A stretch of 64,000 bases of DNA from Mycobacteroides franklinii (GTDB taxonomy: Bacteria > Actinomycetota > Actinomycetes > Mycobacteriales > Mycobacteriaceae): positions 62,001 to 126,000 of the forward strand of contig NZ_MAFQ01000014.1 of NCBI RefSeq assembly GCF_002013895.1. Reading direction: 5' to 3'. A program made the position numbers and the translations under genes. Positions 42,032 through 50,367 of this stretch are shown here, one piece after another (within the stretch, counting starts at the first letter, position 1; each line of letters opens with the position of its first letter). The notes beneath the pieces are model-generated. The model saw only the letters and a program-made list of their open reading frames with translations, made no database searches and was not told the origin of the DNA.

Positions 42032-42235
42032 ATGACGATCAACGATGCAGCGTTCGGCACTGCGCTTCACCGCGCCCTACTGAGCCTGTGTGATCACCTG
42101 GCCGAGCAAAAGGACGTGCTCGATCAGAGCCAAGCCCAGTGGCAGTCAGAGGTGGAAGCCACCGCGGAGATCGCCGCCCGCGTCGAGATTGCCCTCGGCG
42201 GCGGTATACCCGACCGGCCGCCACTTGATCTGTAG
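42032..42235 (+). CDS. Small hypothetical protein
   Basis: 67 aa from ATG 42032. One long amphipathic helix (ALHRALLSLCDHLAEQKDVLDQSQAQWQSEVEATAEIAARVEIAL) is visible. Ribosome site weak (CAAGG). No function is assigned; it may be a small coiled-coil partner in the replicon. Confidence 0.4.
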   Translation: MTINDAAFGTALHRALLSLCDHLAEQKDVLDQSQAQWQSEVEATAEIAARVEIALGGGIPDRPPLDL

Positions 42236-42253
42236 GGGCGATGCGAGAGGGCG

Positions 42254-42451
42254 TCACTTCTTCTTGCGGCGGCGGGAGTTGAGCAGGGCTTCGATGATTG
42301 TGGCGGCGGCGGCGCCGATGTCGGCGATGCCCTTGGTGGCTCCGGTCTTGTACACGATGAACGCGGCCAAGGCGTAGTACCCCAGGACGGTTACCGCCAC
42401 GATGATCACCAGGACGATGGCGGTGATGATGACGATGGTGAGGGTGCTCAT
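42254..42451 (-). CDS. Small membrane protein with Lys/Arg tail
   Basis: 65 aa. A very hydrophobic N-terminus (LTIVIITAIVLVIIVAVTVLGYYALAAFIVY) spans the membrane once, perhaps twice; the end is NSRRRKKK. It resembles small holin-like or phage membrane proteins only in composition. ATG 42451; downstream of rep is on the same strand but 217 bases away on the far side. Function unknown. Confidence 0.5.
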   Translation of the reverse strand: MSTLTIVIITAIVLVIIVAVTVLGYYALAAFIVYKTGATKGIADIGAAAATIIEALLNSRRRKKK

Positions 42452-42667
42452 GTGTGGCTCCTGTGCTCAGGTGCTGAGCGGACGGCTATAGCGGCGTCCG
42501 CGGGCACGCGGGGGAGCGGGCCTACTCTTTCTGGCCGCTGCGAGGAGCGATCACAGGGTCCTGGCGGGTTGCGGCGCGTGTACCTGCGGTTTTGGGGCAT
42601 GGGCACGAAGATAGACATAGGGGGTGCAGATCGATGGTCCGCGGCGCGTCATGACATCACCGCCGTG

Positions 42668-44692
42668 CTATCGGGCGCCCGTGGTTGTCAGGACGTGGGC
42701 ACCGAGCAATTCAGTGAGCAGTGTGAGGGCAGCGTGTTCTTCCTCGGCGGCGTATGCGGCTCCGTGTTCGAGGTCGCTGAGGTCGGTGTCGGCGTCGTCT
42801 CGGGGCGGTGGGCCGTCGGCCATGACCGAGTTCAGCCAGGCTTGTTCGACCAGAGGGTCGCCGGTCGGGTTGCCCTGGCGTGGGTGAGTGTCGGCTTGCG
42901 TGGGCGCCTCATGGTGTGAGCCGACGATTTGTTCCTGTCGGTGTTCGAGCCAGGCGTGCCAGACTTCGCGTTCGGCCCGGTATATGGCCACGCGGGCGGT
43001 GAGTTCGTCGTCGGTGTCCTGCGCGGCGGCGATGTCGTCGAGGGTGCGTGAGCCGCGTTGGACGACGCCCTGACCGGCACGTTGGAGAAGGTTCATCTTG
43101 ATGAGGTCGGCGACGATGGCTTTTCCGGTGCTGGGCGATACCTTGGCGGCGGCGAAAATATCCTCGATCTCGTGTAGGCCGAAGTAGGCGACCAGTTCGT
43201 AGATGCGGCGGCGGTGATGGCCGAGCGCGCTCCAGGCGGTGTGCACAGGTTCTACGCGAACCCTTTCGGCGTGGATCGGCTCAGCGGCCACGATGTTCTG
43301 CATGGTCAGGGCGTAGTAGTCGGCTTCCTTCTGCTGATGTTGGCGGGTCAGCATGATGGGGGAGCCGTCGAGTTCACGCACTTCGGCCAGGACTTTCCAC
43401 ACAGCGGTATCACTGAGCAGGCCGGTCCCCAGTGAAAGATGCCGTCCTCCAACACCGACCACCGGCGTGCCATTGATGACCTCCCCGTCTAGCACAGCAT
43501 GCGCAGCTAGACTCTGGAACACAGCGTGAAGAACGTGCCTGTGCCGTTTCCCCGCGTACTCGCGGTCAGCCCACGCCATCGCATTCGCCAGCCATTCTCT
43601 GTGTAGCTGTGGTCCTAAGAAACCCGTCTGTCCCCCTTGAGTGTTCTTTTTCTTGTGCCGCTGGCGTCGGCCTACAAGATGGGTTGCGGTGAGCCAGTCC
43701 AAAGCGCGGCCGAAGTCGCGGGCAAGCAGGCGTTCGTGGTGGCGTGGTCGGCCGTTGGGGTCGATGCGGTACGCAGTGCCGAGTCCGTGGTGCCAGGGCC
43801 CCTCAGGGGCTATTTGTTCGGCGATGGTGGCCAGCGAGTGCCCGCGCCAGATGGCGGCGGTGATCACGGCCTGGCGAGCGTGTGAGCGGGTGGGCCATGG
43901 CCGATCCGGGGGGAAGTCCCCGGTGGTCGCGAAGGCTTCGACGGCCTTGGGGTAGGGCTCGTAGGTCAGGTATTGCGGTGCCAGGGTGAGGTCTTCGTCC
44001 TGGCCGATCGTGAAGTCCGCGGCGGCGCCCTCGACGTGCAGGGTTGCTGCTGCTGCCAGCTGTGCGGGGCTGGGCTTTATGGCGCCGAGCAGCACGTAAA
44101 GCCGCGGAAGTAGGGCCGGATCCGAGCGGGTGGCGCAGGCTTCGATCGCGGCCTCGATCGATCCGTCGAGCTCGCGGAATCCTCCGTCTTTGCAGGGAGA
44201 TCCGGGAACGGTCAAACATCCCTGGGAGGGGTTGGTGACCGGTGTGATGTCCAGGGTGCGCAGCCGGGCACCCAGCAGACGGACGAGGTGATTGACCTCC
44301 TCGAAGGAGGCGGTCGTGCCATGCGCCAGCAGCGCCCACGCGTGCCTGCCGCCGTTGGTGGGGTTGTGGTCGCCCACGACAACGCCACCGCACTGCTCGA
44401 TCCAGCTGCGCGCCAGGGCAGCGTCGGCACTGACCTGTTCGGCGCTGGCGAGCTTGGAGTCGAAGTCCAGCGGAATCAGCCTGGTGCGGCCGTTGGTGTA
44501 GATGTACGGAGCTGCCGGGCGGGTAGGCAGGGTGCCGGTCAGCTTGGCGGTGCTACTGAACTTTCCTGTGTCAGGGTTCCATATCCGCATCTGAGAGCGG
44601 CCCGGAGCAGAAAGGTGACGGGCCAACGCTTTCCACGTGCTCGCCGCGACCCGGGAGGGCAACTGCGGCGGCTGCAGGGAAGGACTGGTCAC
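42668..44692 (-). CDS. Plasmid replication protein, primase-polymerase-like
   Basis: 674 aa. The N-terminal region has archaeo-eukaryotic-primase-type motifs: IPLDFD (catalytic acid pair, D76 and D78), GGRHAWALL (His motif, about H117) and FRELDGS (third acid, near 174). The C-terminal half includes a winged-helix-like segment (HHRRRIYELVAYFGLHEIEDIFAAAKVSPSTGKAIVADLIKMNLLQR). Actinobacterial plasmids often use such prim-pol proteins as initiators. Its location beside parAB and a repeat region supports a Rep role. ATG 44692; the leader faces an antisense RNA candidate at 44.8 kb. Confidence 0.7.
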   Translation of the reverse strand: MTSPSLQPPQLPSRVAASTWKALARHLSAPGRSQMRIWNPDTGKFSSTAKLTGTLPTRPAAPYIYTNGRTRLIPLDFDSKLASAEQVSADAALARSWIEQCGGVVVGDHNPTNGGRHAWALLAHGTTASFEEVNHLVRLLGARLRTLDITPVTNPSQGCLTVPGSPCKDGGFRELDGSIEAAIEACATRSDPALLPRLYVLLGAIKPSPAQLAAAATLHVEGAAADFTIGQDEDLTLAPQYLTYEPYPKAVEAFATTGDFPPDRPWPTRSHARQAVITAAIWRGHSLATIAEQIAPEGPWHHGLGTAYRIDPNGRPRHHERLLARDFGRALDWLTATHLVGRRQRHKKKNTQGGQTGFLGPQLHREWLANAMAWADREYAGKRHRHVLHAVFQSLAAHAVLDGEVINGTPVVGVGGRHLSLGTGLLSDTAVWKVLAEVRELDGSPIMLTRQHQQKEADYYALTMQNIVAAEPIHAERVRVEPVHTAWSALGHHRRRIYELVAYFGLHEIEDIFAAAKVSPSTGKAIVADLIKMNLLQRAGQGVVQRGSRTLDDIAAAQDTDDELTARVAIYRAEREVWHAWLEHRQEQIVGSHHEAPTQADTHPRQGNPTGDPLVEQAWLNSVMADGPPPRDDADTDLSDLEHGAAYAAEEEHAALTLLTELLGAHVLTTTGAR

Positions 44693-44784
44693 GGCCTACG
44701 TCGCCCTGGTACCAGCACTGTGTTTGGCGGCGAAATGTCGCGTATGAGATTTGGTCTTGCGGCTCACATGGGTGTCCTTTATCC

Positions 44785-44884
44785 TGGAGCCAGCCTTGCT
44801 AGGTCTGGTTCCCTTCGGGGAGCCCGAATCGAAGTTCCAGCTTCGATTCACGGATTGCCCCGCTGATGCGGGGCTTTTCTGTTA
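44785..44884 (+). ncRNA. Candidate antisense (copy-control) RNA facing the rep leader
   Basis: Three consecutive perfect or near-perfect stem-loops on the plus strand: GGTTCCC-TTCG-GGGAGCC (44807-44824), GAATCGAAG/CTTCGATTC (44826-44849) and GCCCCGC-TGAT-GCGGGGC (44857-44874), ending in TTTTCTGTT. TTGCGG (44756-44761) and TATCCT (44780-44785) are 18 bases apart and could be the promoter. The RNA would be complementary to the untranslated leader of rep, transcribed oppositely. No coding potential is seen. Confidence 0.55.
44857..44883 (+). terminator. Intrinsic terminator of the antisense RNA candidate
   Basis: Seven-base-pair GC stem with TGAT loop followed by TTTTCTGTT. On the minus strand there is no U-tract after the stem, so termination is expected only for plus-strand transcripts. 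Confidence 0.7.
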
Positions 44885-45011
44885 TTGGGCGGGGTTCTCG
44901 TATTCAGTTGGTGTTTGTGACGTGTGTGTCCTCCGGTGCGTCTGTTGTTGGTGAGTTTGGCACGCGGACAGTCGGATGAACCGAAGCGACACGCTGCTCA
45001 TAGAGGCGTCT

Positions 45012-45305
45012 TTAAGCGGACTGCGCTACCGCATCGTGTTCGGTGGTCAGCAGATCGAGTTGGCGGGCCTGTGGCGGTGCGGCGGCGATCGGCTCCAGGA
45101 TGGCGATTAGGGCCGCTGCGGCGGCGGGTACATCGGGCAGTTTCTCCACCAGCTCGGGGTGGCCGGTGATGATGCTCAGCAGATCGGCGGCGCATACATT
45201 TACGTAGATCTTGGACCCGTCTGCCTGGGCTTTTATGTGGTCGTACACGTCTTTGGGCAGGCGCATGTTGGTTTGTCGGCGATCGCCCTTGCTCGGTTGC
45301 GGCAT
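45012..45305 (-). CDS. RHH/Arc-like DNA-binding protein
   Basis: 97 aa from ATG 45305 (GGAGCG upstream). The N-terminal KGDRRQTNMRLPKDVYDHIKAQADGSKIYVNVCAADLLSIITGHPELVEKL has the NMRLPKDVYDHI strand-helix typical of Arc/MetJ repressors. The second half is helical. It is divergent to the PE gene and probably represses the shared promoter region. A longer frame from 45638 runs through the promoter region and is not credible. Confidence 0.6.
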   Translation of the reverse strand: MPQPSKGDRRQTNMRLPKDVYDHIKAQADGSKIYVNVCAADLLSIITGHPELVEKLPDVPAAAAALIAILEPIAAAPPQARQLDLLTTEHDAVAQSA

Positions 45306-45680
45306 GGTTGAACGCTCCATTTCCCGGTAGCTGCTAGCTGTGGTGCTGATGGTGACACACTTACGTATGTGACTCAAATCGTAAACACCGCGTGTTGGCT
45401 TGGATGTAGCGCGGAAACGGGGCATGAGCATGGGTGTTGATGGATCGACACACATGACACACCGGTGCGGCAAAGGGCGGTTCACGATCGCGGCGGTATG
45501 CCAGTGGCGCAGCGGTGTTGATACACAAGCCCTCTGACGTGCGGGTAAAACTCTTAGAGCTGATATCTGGCGTGTCGCTACGGCGTGACCTATGATCGGC
45601 AATTGTTGGGTGTTTACGATGTGACTAATGTGCGGCACATCGACTGAGGATGTAGCACACCGTTCGGGAAGGGTAAGAGC
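45306..45680. promoter_or_regulatory. Divergent control region before the second ESX arm
   Basis: 375 bases without a gene. TGTTTACGAT occurs twice: on the minus strand at 45387-45378 (toward the RHH gene) and on the plus strand at 45611-45620 (toward the PE gene). Each contains a TACGAT -10-like hexamer. The minus-strand copy lies next to an inverted repeat around CACTTACGTATGTG (45358-45371). The arrangement suggests paired promoters under one repressor. Confidence 0.5.
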
Positions 45681-46010
45681 ATGGCAGATCTAGTACATGC
45701 GGAGTTCGCGGGCATGGGCGCCGCCGCCGCAGGTGTGGGTGCGCTGGCCGGTGTGCGCACCGGAAGTGCTGCGGGCACGCTGCCGATCGTGGCCGCGACC
45801 ATGCCTGCGGGTTGGGATGAGGTCAGCGCGATGAACAAGGGGCTTGCTCTGTCCTACGGGATGGGCGTCGCGTCGATGCTGGGCCTCTCGGATATGTTCC
45901 AGGCAGCCTATGAAGCCTCGATCACGACTGCTCAGATGGGCTACACCGTGGCCGATGAAGCAGCTGGTATGGCGATCAAGGCCGTCAGCGCCTTGGCTTC
46001 GGCGGTTTAA
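45681..46010 (+). CDS. PE-like protein
   Basis: 109 aa, about the size of a PE domain. The helical, Ala/Gly-rich sequence (LVHAEFAGMGAAAAGVGALAGVR...) starts like PE proteins but lacks a clear Pro-Glu pair. It precedes a PPE gene, so the two should form the usual PE-PPE heterodimer recognised by EspG and exported through ESX. ATG 45681 follows GAAGGG. Confidence 0.7.
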   Translation: MADLVHAEFAGMGAAAAGVGALAGVRTGSAAGTLPIVAATMPAGWDEVSAMNKGLALSYGMGVASMLGLSDMFQAAYEASITTAQMGYTVADEAAGMAIKAVSALASAV

Positions 46011-46117
46011 CCGATCATGTTCACGCGCAACCAGACTCACCCGGGCATCGCACAGCGGCGGTCGCCCGGGGTCGGTCTGGTTGCGGGCTATGACGCCCTG
46101 ACTCTGGGGAGGGTTTG

Positions 46118-47305
46118 ATGGTTAGTTGGGGTGGAACACCACCGGATATCACGTCGCCGAAGCTGTGGACAGGCTTGGGTGCCGGAACGATCATCGCCGC
46201 TGGCGCCGCGCTCGATGTGTTGGCTGCCACGCTAACGAGCACCGGCGCAGCAGGTTTGGCGGTCAACACCACGCAGGCGATGTCGTGGGCTGGTATGACC
46301 GGTGAAATGGCGGCGGCATCTCAGATGCCGCATTTGGCGTGGGAGCCCACCGTTGGCGGCTTGCTCACAGCGGCAGGCCAGCAGATGAAGCTCGCGGGGG
46401 AGGCCTTCGAGGAGGCTCGGCTGGCCACGCCGACACCTGCTGAGATTGCGGGCAATCAGGCTGAGCACGTGGCACTGCAGCAGGCGAACATTCCGGCGAT
46501 GGGCATGTTGACGCCGTTCATCATCCGTAACCGCGGAACGTATTTCGGTGACTACTGGGTGCGTACGGCCACCAACATGTACACCTACATGGCCAAATCT
46601 GGTGCGACGATGGGCGGGCTGGAGTACCCGCCCCCGCCGCCGCCGTCCACCCTCGGCGGTGCGATGCCCGGCCCGATGGACTCCAGCGCGGCCAGCGCCT
46701 TGGAGTCGCCCGCTGGTGGCGGCATGGGCCAATTGACTTCGTTTATGCAGCAAGGGATGTCAGCAGCCCAACCCGCGATGGAGCTGCCCAAGCAGATGAG
46801 CGACATCGTGACCAAGGTGCCGCAGGAGTTCTCCGGGCCGCTGATGCAGGCGCTGCAGCAGGCGACATCGATGTCCGGGGGATCGTTCGGTGGCGATGGT
46901 GCGAGCCTTGGCGATTGGGCGATGACCCCACAGGCCGGTGGCGGCCCGGTCGGCGCCCAGTTCGGTTCGGGTGGCGGCGCGGGCGGTGGTCTCGGTGGTC
47001 TGCGTACTCCTGGCGCCTGGTCCAGTGGCACGTTGAATGCATCGAGTGTGTCGAACCAGACTGCCGAGGGCACAGGGGCTTCCCGGTTCGCCGAGGCGCG
47101 TACCGCGACGGCGAACGCCGGTGGCGGTGCTGGCGGGCCCGGCATGATGGCGCCGATGGCGCGCCGGGATAAGCGCGATGAGCAGGACGCGCAGCGGTCC
47201 CCAGCGTGGGCGGCGGCCGAAGAGATTCTTTATCGAGAGCCGGAGCATGTGCCGGTTGTGTGGGGCGTTAGTGGAGCGCAGCCTCATCGGGGCGGGGAGG
47301 AGTAG
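46118..47305 (+). CDS. PPE-like protein
   Basis: 395 aa from ATG 46118. The first ~170 residues are PPE-like (TPPDITSPKLWTGLGAGTIIAAGAALDVLAATL; TPTPAEIAGNQAEHVALQQANIPAMGMLTPFI), with PPD in place of PPE. A Pro run follows, then a Gly/Ser-rich tail and a basic C-terminus. It would pair with the preceding PE-like protein and be bound by EspG. Confidence 0.8.
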   Translation: MVSWGGTPPDITSPKLWTGLGAGTIIAAGAALDVLAATLTSTGAAGLAVNTTQAMSWAGMTGEMAAASQMPHLAWEPTVGGLLTAAGQQMKLAGEAFEEARLATPTPAEIAGNQAEHVALQQANIPAMGMLTPFIIRNRGTYFGDYWVRTATNMYTYMAKSGATMGGLEYPPPPPPSTLGGAMPGPMDSSAASALESPAGGGMGQLTSFMQQGMSAAQPAMELPKQMSDIVTKVPQEFSGPLMQALQQATSMSGGSFGGDGASLGDWAMTPQAGGGPVGAQFGSGGGAGGGLGGLRTPGAWSSGTLNASSVSNQTAEGTGASRFAEARTATANAGGGAGGPGMMAPMARRDKRDEQDAQRSPAWAAAEEILYREPEHVPVVWGVSGAQPHRGGEE

Positions 47306-47406
47306 GCCACACAGGTTATGCGTGAAACCACATGAGCTGTAAACGGAAAAGCACTGTCCGGCAAGCGATCACAGCGACAGCTTGCATTTGACGAAAGGGA
47401 ATGAAC

Positions 47407-47724
47407 ATGAGCGGATTGATCCGCGGTAATTTCGATGCGATGACTCACGTCATGCAGCAGCTACAGGGCGTTTCGGATGAGACGGCGACGGCTGCACAGC
47501 AGTTGGGCAACACCTTTGAGGGTCTGGCAGTTGATCTGCAGGGCTCCCAGTCGGGCCCCGCATGCCAGCAGATGGGCGAGCGGCTGATCACCGAAGGTAA
47601 GCAGTTCAGTACAACCTTCGCCGATCAGTCTCACATGATGGGCAACAACCAGCAGATCCTCGGCGCGGCCGAAGAGGAAAGCGCCCATGTGATCAACGCT
47701 GTGATGTCCCATTACGGCAACTGA
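47407..47724 (+). CDS. Esx (WXG100-family) protein 1
   Basis: 105 aa from ATG 47407 (AAAGGGA upstream; another ATG at 47401). Length and helical hairpin (IRGNFDAMTHVMQQLQGVSDETATAAQQLGN...; QFSTTFADQSHMMGNNQQIL) fit the WXG100 family and it is followed by a second Esx gene. The central turn reads LQGSQSGPACQQMG, without the canonical W-x-G. It should dimerise with the 47783 product and be the main ESX substrate. Confidence 0.75.
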   Translation: MSGLIRGNFDAMTHVMQQLQGVSDETATAAQQLGNTFEGLAVDLQGSQSGPACQQMGERLITEGKQFSTTFADQSHMMGNNQQILGAAEEESAHVINAVMSHYGN

Positions 47725-47782
47725 CCAAGCATCCCTAACTGAACTATTCCCACCACTGGTGGGGTAAGGAGAGTCAAAGACC

Positions 47783-48082
47783 ATGGGTCTTAATGGAGTT
47801 CACTACAACAGCCCGGCCATCGCACAGGCGCACACCGATGTGACGTCCACTGCGCACCTGCTGCAGGAAAACCACCAGAAGTCGGTTGCGATTGTGAACA
47901 ACAACCGCGAGGAGCTGCAGGGTGCCTACGCAGGTGCCTACGAGGACATGATGACCATGATCAACACCAAGTACCAGAAGCTGGGCGAGACAGTTCAGCA
48001 GGCGGGCGCGGTGCTCGATCAGGTCAACTCGAAGGTCGGCGAGGCCGACGGTCAGGCAGCCGGGCAGTACGGCCGGAACTGA
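47783..48082 (+). CDS. Esx (WXG100-family) protein 2
   Basis: 99 aa. Two helices (AIAQAHTDVTSTAHLLQENHQKSVAIVNNN and YEDMMTMINTKYQKLGETVQQAGAVLDQVNSKVGEAD) are joined by ELQGAYAGA, where the W-x-G usually sits; Trp is missing. It is paired with the 47407 gene and followed by espG, the standard ESX order. ATG 47783 follows GGTAAGGAG at a longer than usual distance. Confidence 0.78.
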   Translation: MGLNGVHYNSPAIAQAHTDVTSTAHLLQENHQKSVAIVNNNREELQGAYAGAYEDMMTMINTKYQKLGETVQQAGAVLDQVNSKVGEADGQAAGQYGRN

Positions 48083-48164
48083 TTCAAGAAACTGTACGAA
48101 CGAAGTTGTGCGCTCATCGCTAATGCGGTGGGCGCACAACTCATTTCAGGGGAAGAAGGATGAG

Positions 48165-49034
48165 ATGACCAATTCTGTATCGGCGCCGCCGCTGACTTTG
48201 ACACCGGGAGCGGTCTGGGTTATCCAGGCGCTGCTGGAAATTGAGCTGCTTCCCCACATACTCGGGTTGAATCCATGGGTCGTCGCCGAAGGTGCCCCCG
48301 GCCTGGAAGATCCGGGCGTGAAGACGTTGCAGGAGCGCAAGCGCGACGGCAGCGGCAGGCTGGGCCCTGCGGTGATCGATGAGACCGGGAAGGTCCATCC
48401 GGCTGTGGCGGATTGGTTTGAGACCCTGGCGATCCCCGATGTGATGCTGTCCTGCCTGGGCACGGCCGGGGATGTCTATATGGCTGCGGTGCTGTGTCGT
48501 CGTGATGGTCGGCATGCGGCAGCGAGTCGGGTGGCCGATGAGGTGATCGTGCACGACGCGGGCCAGATCCGCGGCATGGGGGATCTGGCGCAGCAGGTGA
48601 TGAGCTGGATCATCAATCCTGAGGCCCCGGCCAAAGCCGCGAAGTTCGAGCCGATCACGGTGCCCACGGACAAGTTCACTAAGGCGCTCGGCGACGTGAT
48701 CCACCGAAACAGGGGAGCGGCGGCCATGTTCGGAGGCCTCGGGCTGACCCCCTCGCAGCAGAGGATCGTCCTGGCGGCCTCCGACCGACCGGCACGCACC
48801 ATTGGCATCGCCGCGACGCAGTTCAACGCCCGGGGCGAGTACGTGTCCGAGGCGTCTGTGGCATTGATTGAGACCAGCGAGGGCCTGGTGGTCAACGGGC
48901 CTCGTCGTGGCCGGGACAAGCGCTGGTGGACGCAGATCGAACCGGCTACCCCAGCAGCTGTCGAACGCGCGTTGACCTCGCTGGTGGAATCGCTTCCGAC
49001 CCCACACTGGAGAAATCATTCTCGGCGAGGGTGA
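48165..49034 (+). CDS. espG: EspG, PE/PPE chaperone
   Basis: 289 aa from ATG 48165 (GGGGAAGAAGG upstream). EspG-type features: LTPGAVWVIQALLEIELLPHIL near the start, VADWFETLAIPDVMLSCLG, a central RDGRHAAASRVADEVIV strand region and the late TPAAVERALTSLVESL helix. EspG keeps PE-PPE pairs soluble in the cytosol and hands them to the secretion complex. Position between Esx and EspI/EccD genes is canonical. Confidence 0.85.
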   Translation: MTNSVSAPPLTLTPGAVWVIQALLEIELLPHILGLNPWVVAEGAPGLEDPGVKTLQERKRDGSGRLGPAVIDETGKVHPAVADWFETLAIPDVMLSCLGTAGDVYMAAVLCRRDGRHAAASRVADEVIVHDAGQIRGMGDLAQQVMSWIINPEAPAKAAKFEPITVPTDKFTKALGDVIHRNRGAAAMFGGLGLTPSQQRIVLAASDRPARTIGIAATQFNARGEYVSEASVALIETSEGLVVNGPRRGRDKRWWTQIEPATPAAVERALTSLVESLPTPHWRNHSRRG

Positions 49035-49087
49035 AGAATCATTTTTATGCCACATGTTTAGGGTTTCCCCTTAACAAACAAGGCACT

Positions 49088-49122
49088 GTTTATGTATTGT
49101 GTTCCCTGTGTCAGTGACACAG
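49088..49122 (+). promoter_or_regulatory. Shared promoter/operator element, copy 1, with palindrome
   Basis: Bases 49088-49116 match 57495-57523 at 24 of 29 positions, including GYGTTYCCTGTGTCRGTG. It overlaps a perfect palindrome CTGTGTCAGTGACACAG (49106-49122). It precedes the espI-eccD-mycP-eccE-eccA-lsr2 operon by about 60 bases. Confidence 0.6.
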
Positions 49123-49179
49123 TTTGGCTGGAGGGTAGGAGAAGCACATGGTGGGGTCGACACAGGACAGGACGCGGCG

Positions 49180-50367
49180 ATGAGCGGGTCTGACGGGTTC
49201 TACGACGAATTCCTAGACGCGCCAGATGACGCGACACCCCCACACGGGATACCCGTGCAACAGCCTCCACCCGGGGCAGCGCATGCGGCGCCGCCACCAC
49301 CTCAGCAGTATCAGCAGCCGTTGCCCCCACCGGCGCCGGTGCCTCATCAGCACTCCGTCGGACAGGTGCCCGGGGTGTTCGAGCAGCAGGTGCCGGGTCG
49401 GCACGCGCAGGCGAACCCCGGACTACAGCAGATCCATGCCGCCGATGTCATCCCCAGGCACAAGGTCAAACCGGAGATGGGCTGGCGTGGGCGTATCGCC
49501 CGCACTACCGGTGTCAACTTGGGTGTATCCAAGGCTGAAGACGAATACAAGAAACTGCTTGGCAGGGTCCAGCGGCAGCTGCGTAGCACCTACACCGTGG
49601 CCTTCTTGAGCACCAAGGGCGGGGTCGGCAAAAGCTCTGCAACCCTACTGGCGGGCACCGCACTGGGCATGCACCGCGAAGACCGTGCCGCAGCGATTGA
49701 TGCCAACCCCGACGACGGCACCCTGGCCAACCGTCTGCCGATGCAAACGGCGCGCTCATTCCGAGAACTCTTGGCAGATCCCGGAATCCGGCGTTTCGAG
49801 GACGTGCGCGAATACATGGGCTCCAACCAGCGAGGCCTGTGGGTGCTGCGCGGTGACGACAGCGAGCGCTCCGACGATGAAATGAGCGGCGACGATTTCA
49901 AGCATTCGCTGGCGCGAGTCCAGATCGGGTTCCCGCTGACACTGGTGGACTGCGGCACCGGGGTACGTCACCCTGTGACGAGGGCGGTCCTGGAATCGGT
50001 TGACGCGGTGGTAGTCGTCGCAACAGCTCGCCTGGACGGAGCGGACGCGGCGATGAAGACGCTGCGCTGGCTGCATTTCCATGGGTATGCGCACTTGGTG
50101 CGTAATGCCACGGTGATCGTCAATGAGGGGGCGAAAGGCAAAGCAGGCGAAAAGGAAGTCGAGACGCTCGTCAACAAGTTCGCGCAGGCCGTTCACGCCG
50201 TGCATGTCTTACCTAAGGACCCGCACTTGGAAGAGGCTGGAGTCGTGGACGTGGACCGGCTGCAACCGCGCACACAGCGGGTGGCGATCGAGATCGCTGC
50301 CTCAATTGCCGATGGATTCGCTCAGGCAGCCGATAAAGATCACGCCTACGGATGGGGGCAGCGATGA
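49180..50367 (+). CDS. EspI-like MinD/ParA-type ATPase
   Basis: 395 aa from ATG 49180. The first ~90 residues are Pro/Gln/His-rich and disordered; the rest is a MinD/ParA-like NTPase with deviant Walker A STKGGVGKSS (near residue 150), AAIDANPDDG and LVDCGTGVRHPV. EspI proteins with this layout sit beside eccD in several ESX loci and link secretion to ATP status or positioning in the cell. The stop overlaps eccD (ATGA). Start at 49099 is less likely because it would include the palindrome. Confidence 0.8.
   Translation: MSGSDGFYDEFLDAPDDATPPHGIPVQQPPPGAAHAAPPPPQQYQQPLPPPAPVPHQHSVGQVPGVFEQQVPGRHAQANPGLQQIHAADVIPRHKVKPEMGWRGRIARTTGVNLGVSKAEDEYKKLLGRVQRQLRSTYTVAFLSTKGGVGKSSATLLAGTALGMHREDRAAAIDANPDDGTLANRLPMQTARSFRELLADPGIRRFEDVREYMGSNQRGLWVLRGDDSERSDDEMSGDDFKHSLARVQIGFPLTLVDCGTGVRHPVTRAVLESVDAVVVVATARLDGADAAMKTLRWLHFHGYAHLVRNATVIVNEGAKGKAGEKEVETLVNKFAQAVHAVHVLPKDPHLEEAGVVDVDRLQPRTQRVAIEIAASIADGFAQAADKDHAYGWGQR

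Noticed and set aside
44786..44856. Possible tRNA
   Set aside because: A TTCGATTC stretch resembles a T-loop, but no acceptor stem or anticodon arm can be drawn; the three-hairpin RNA explains the structure better.
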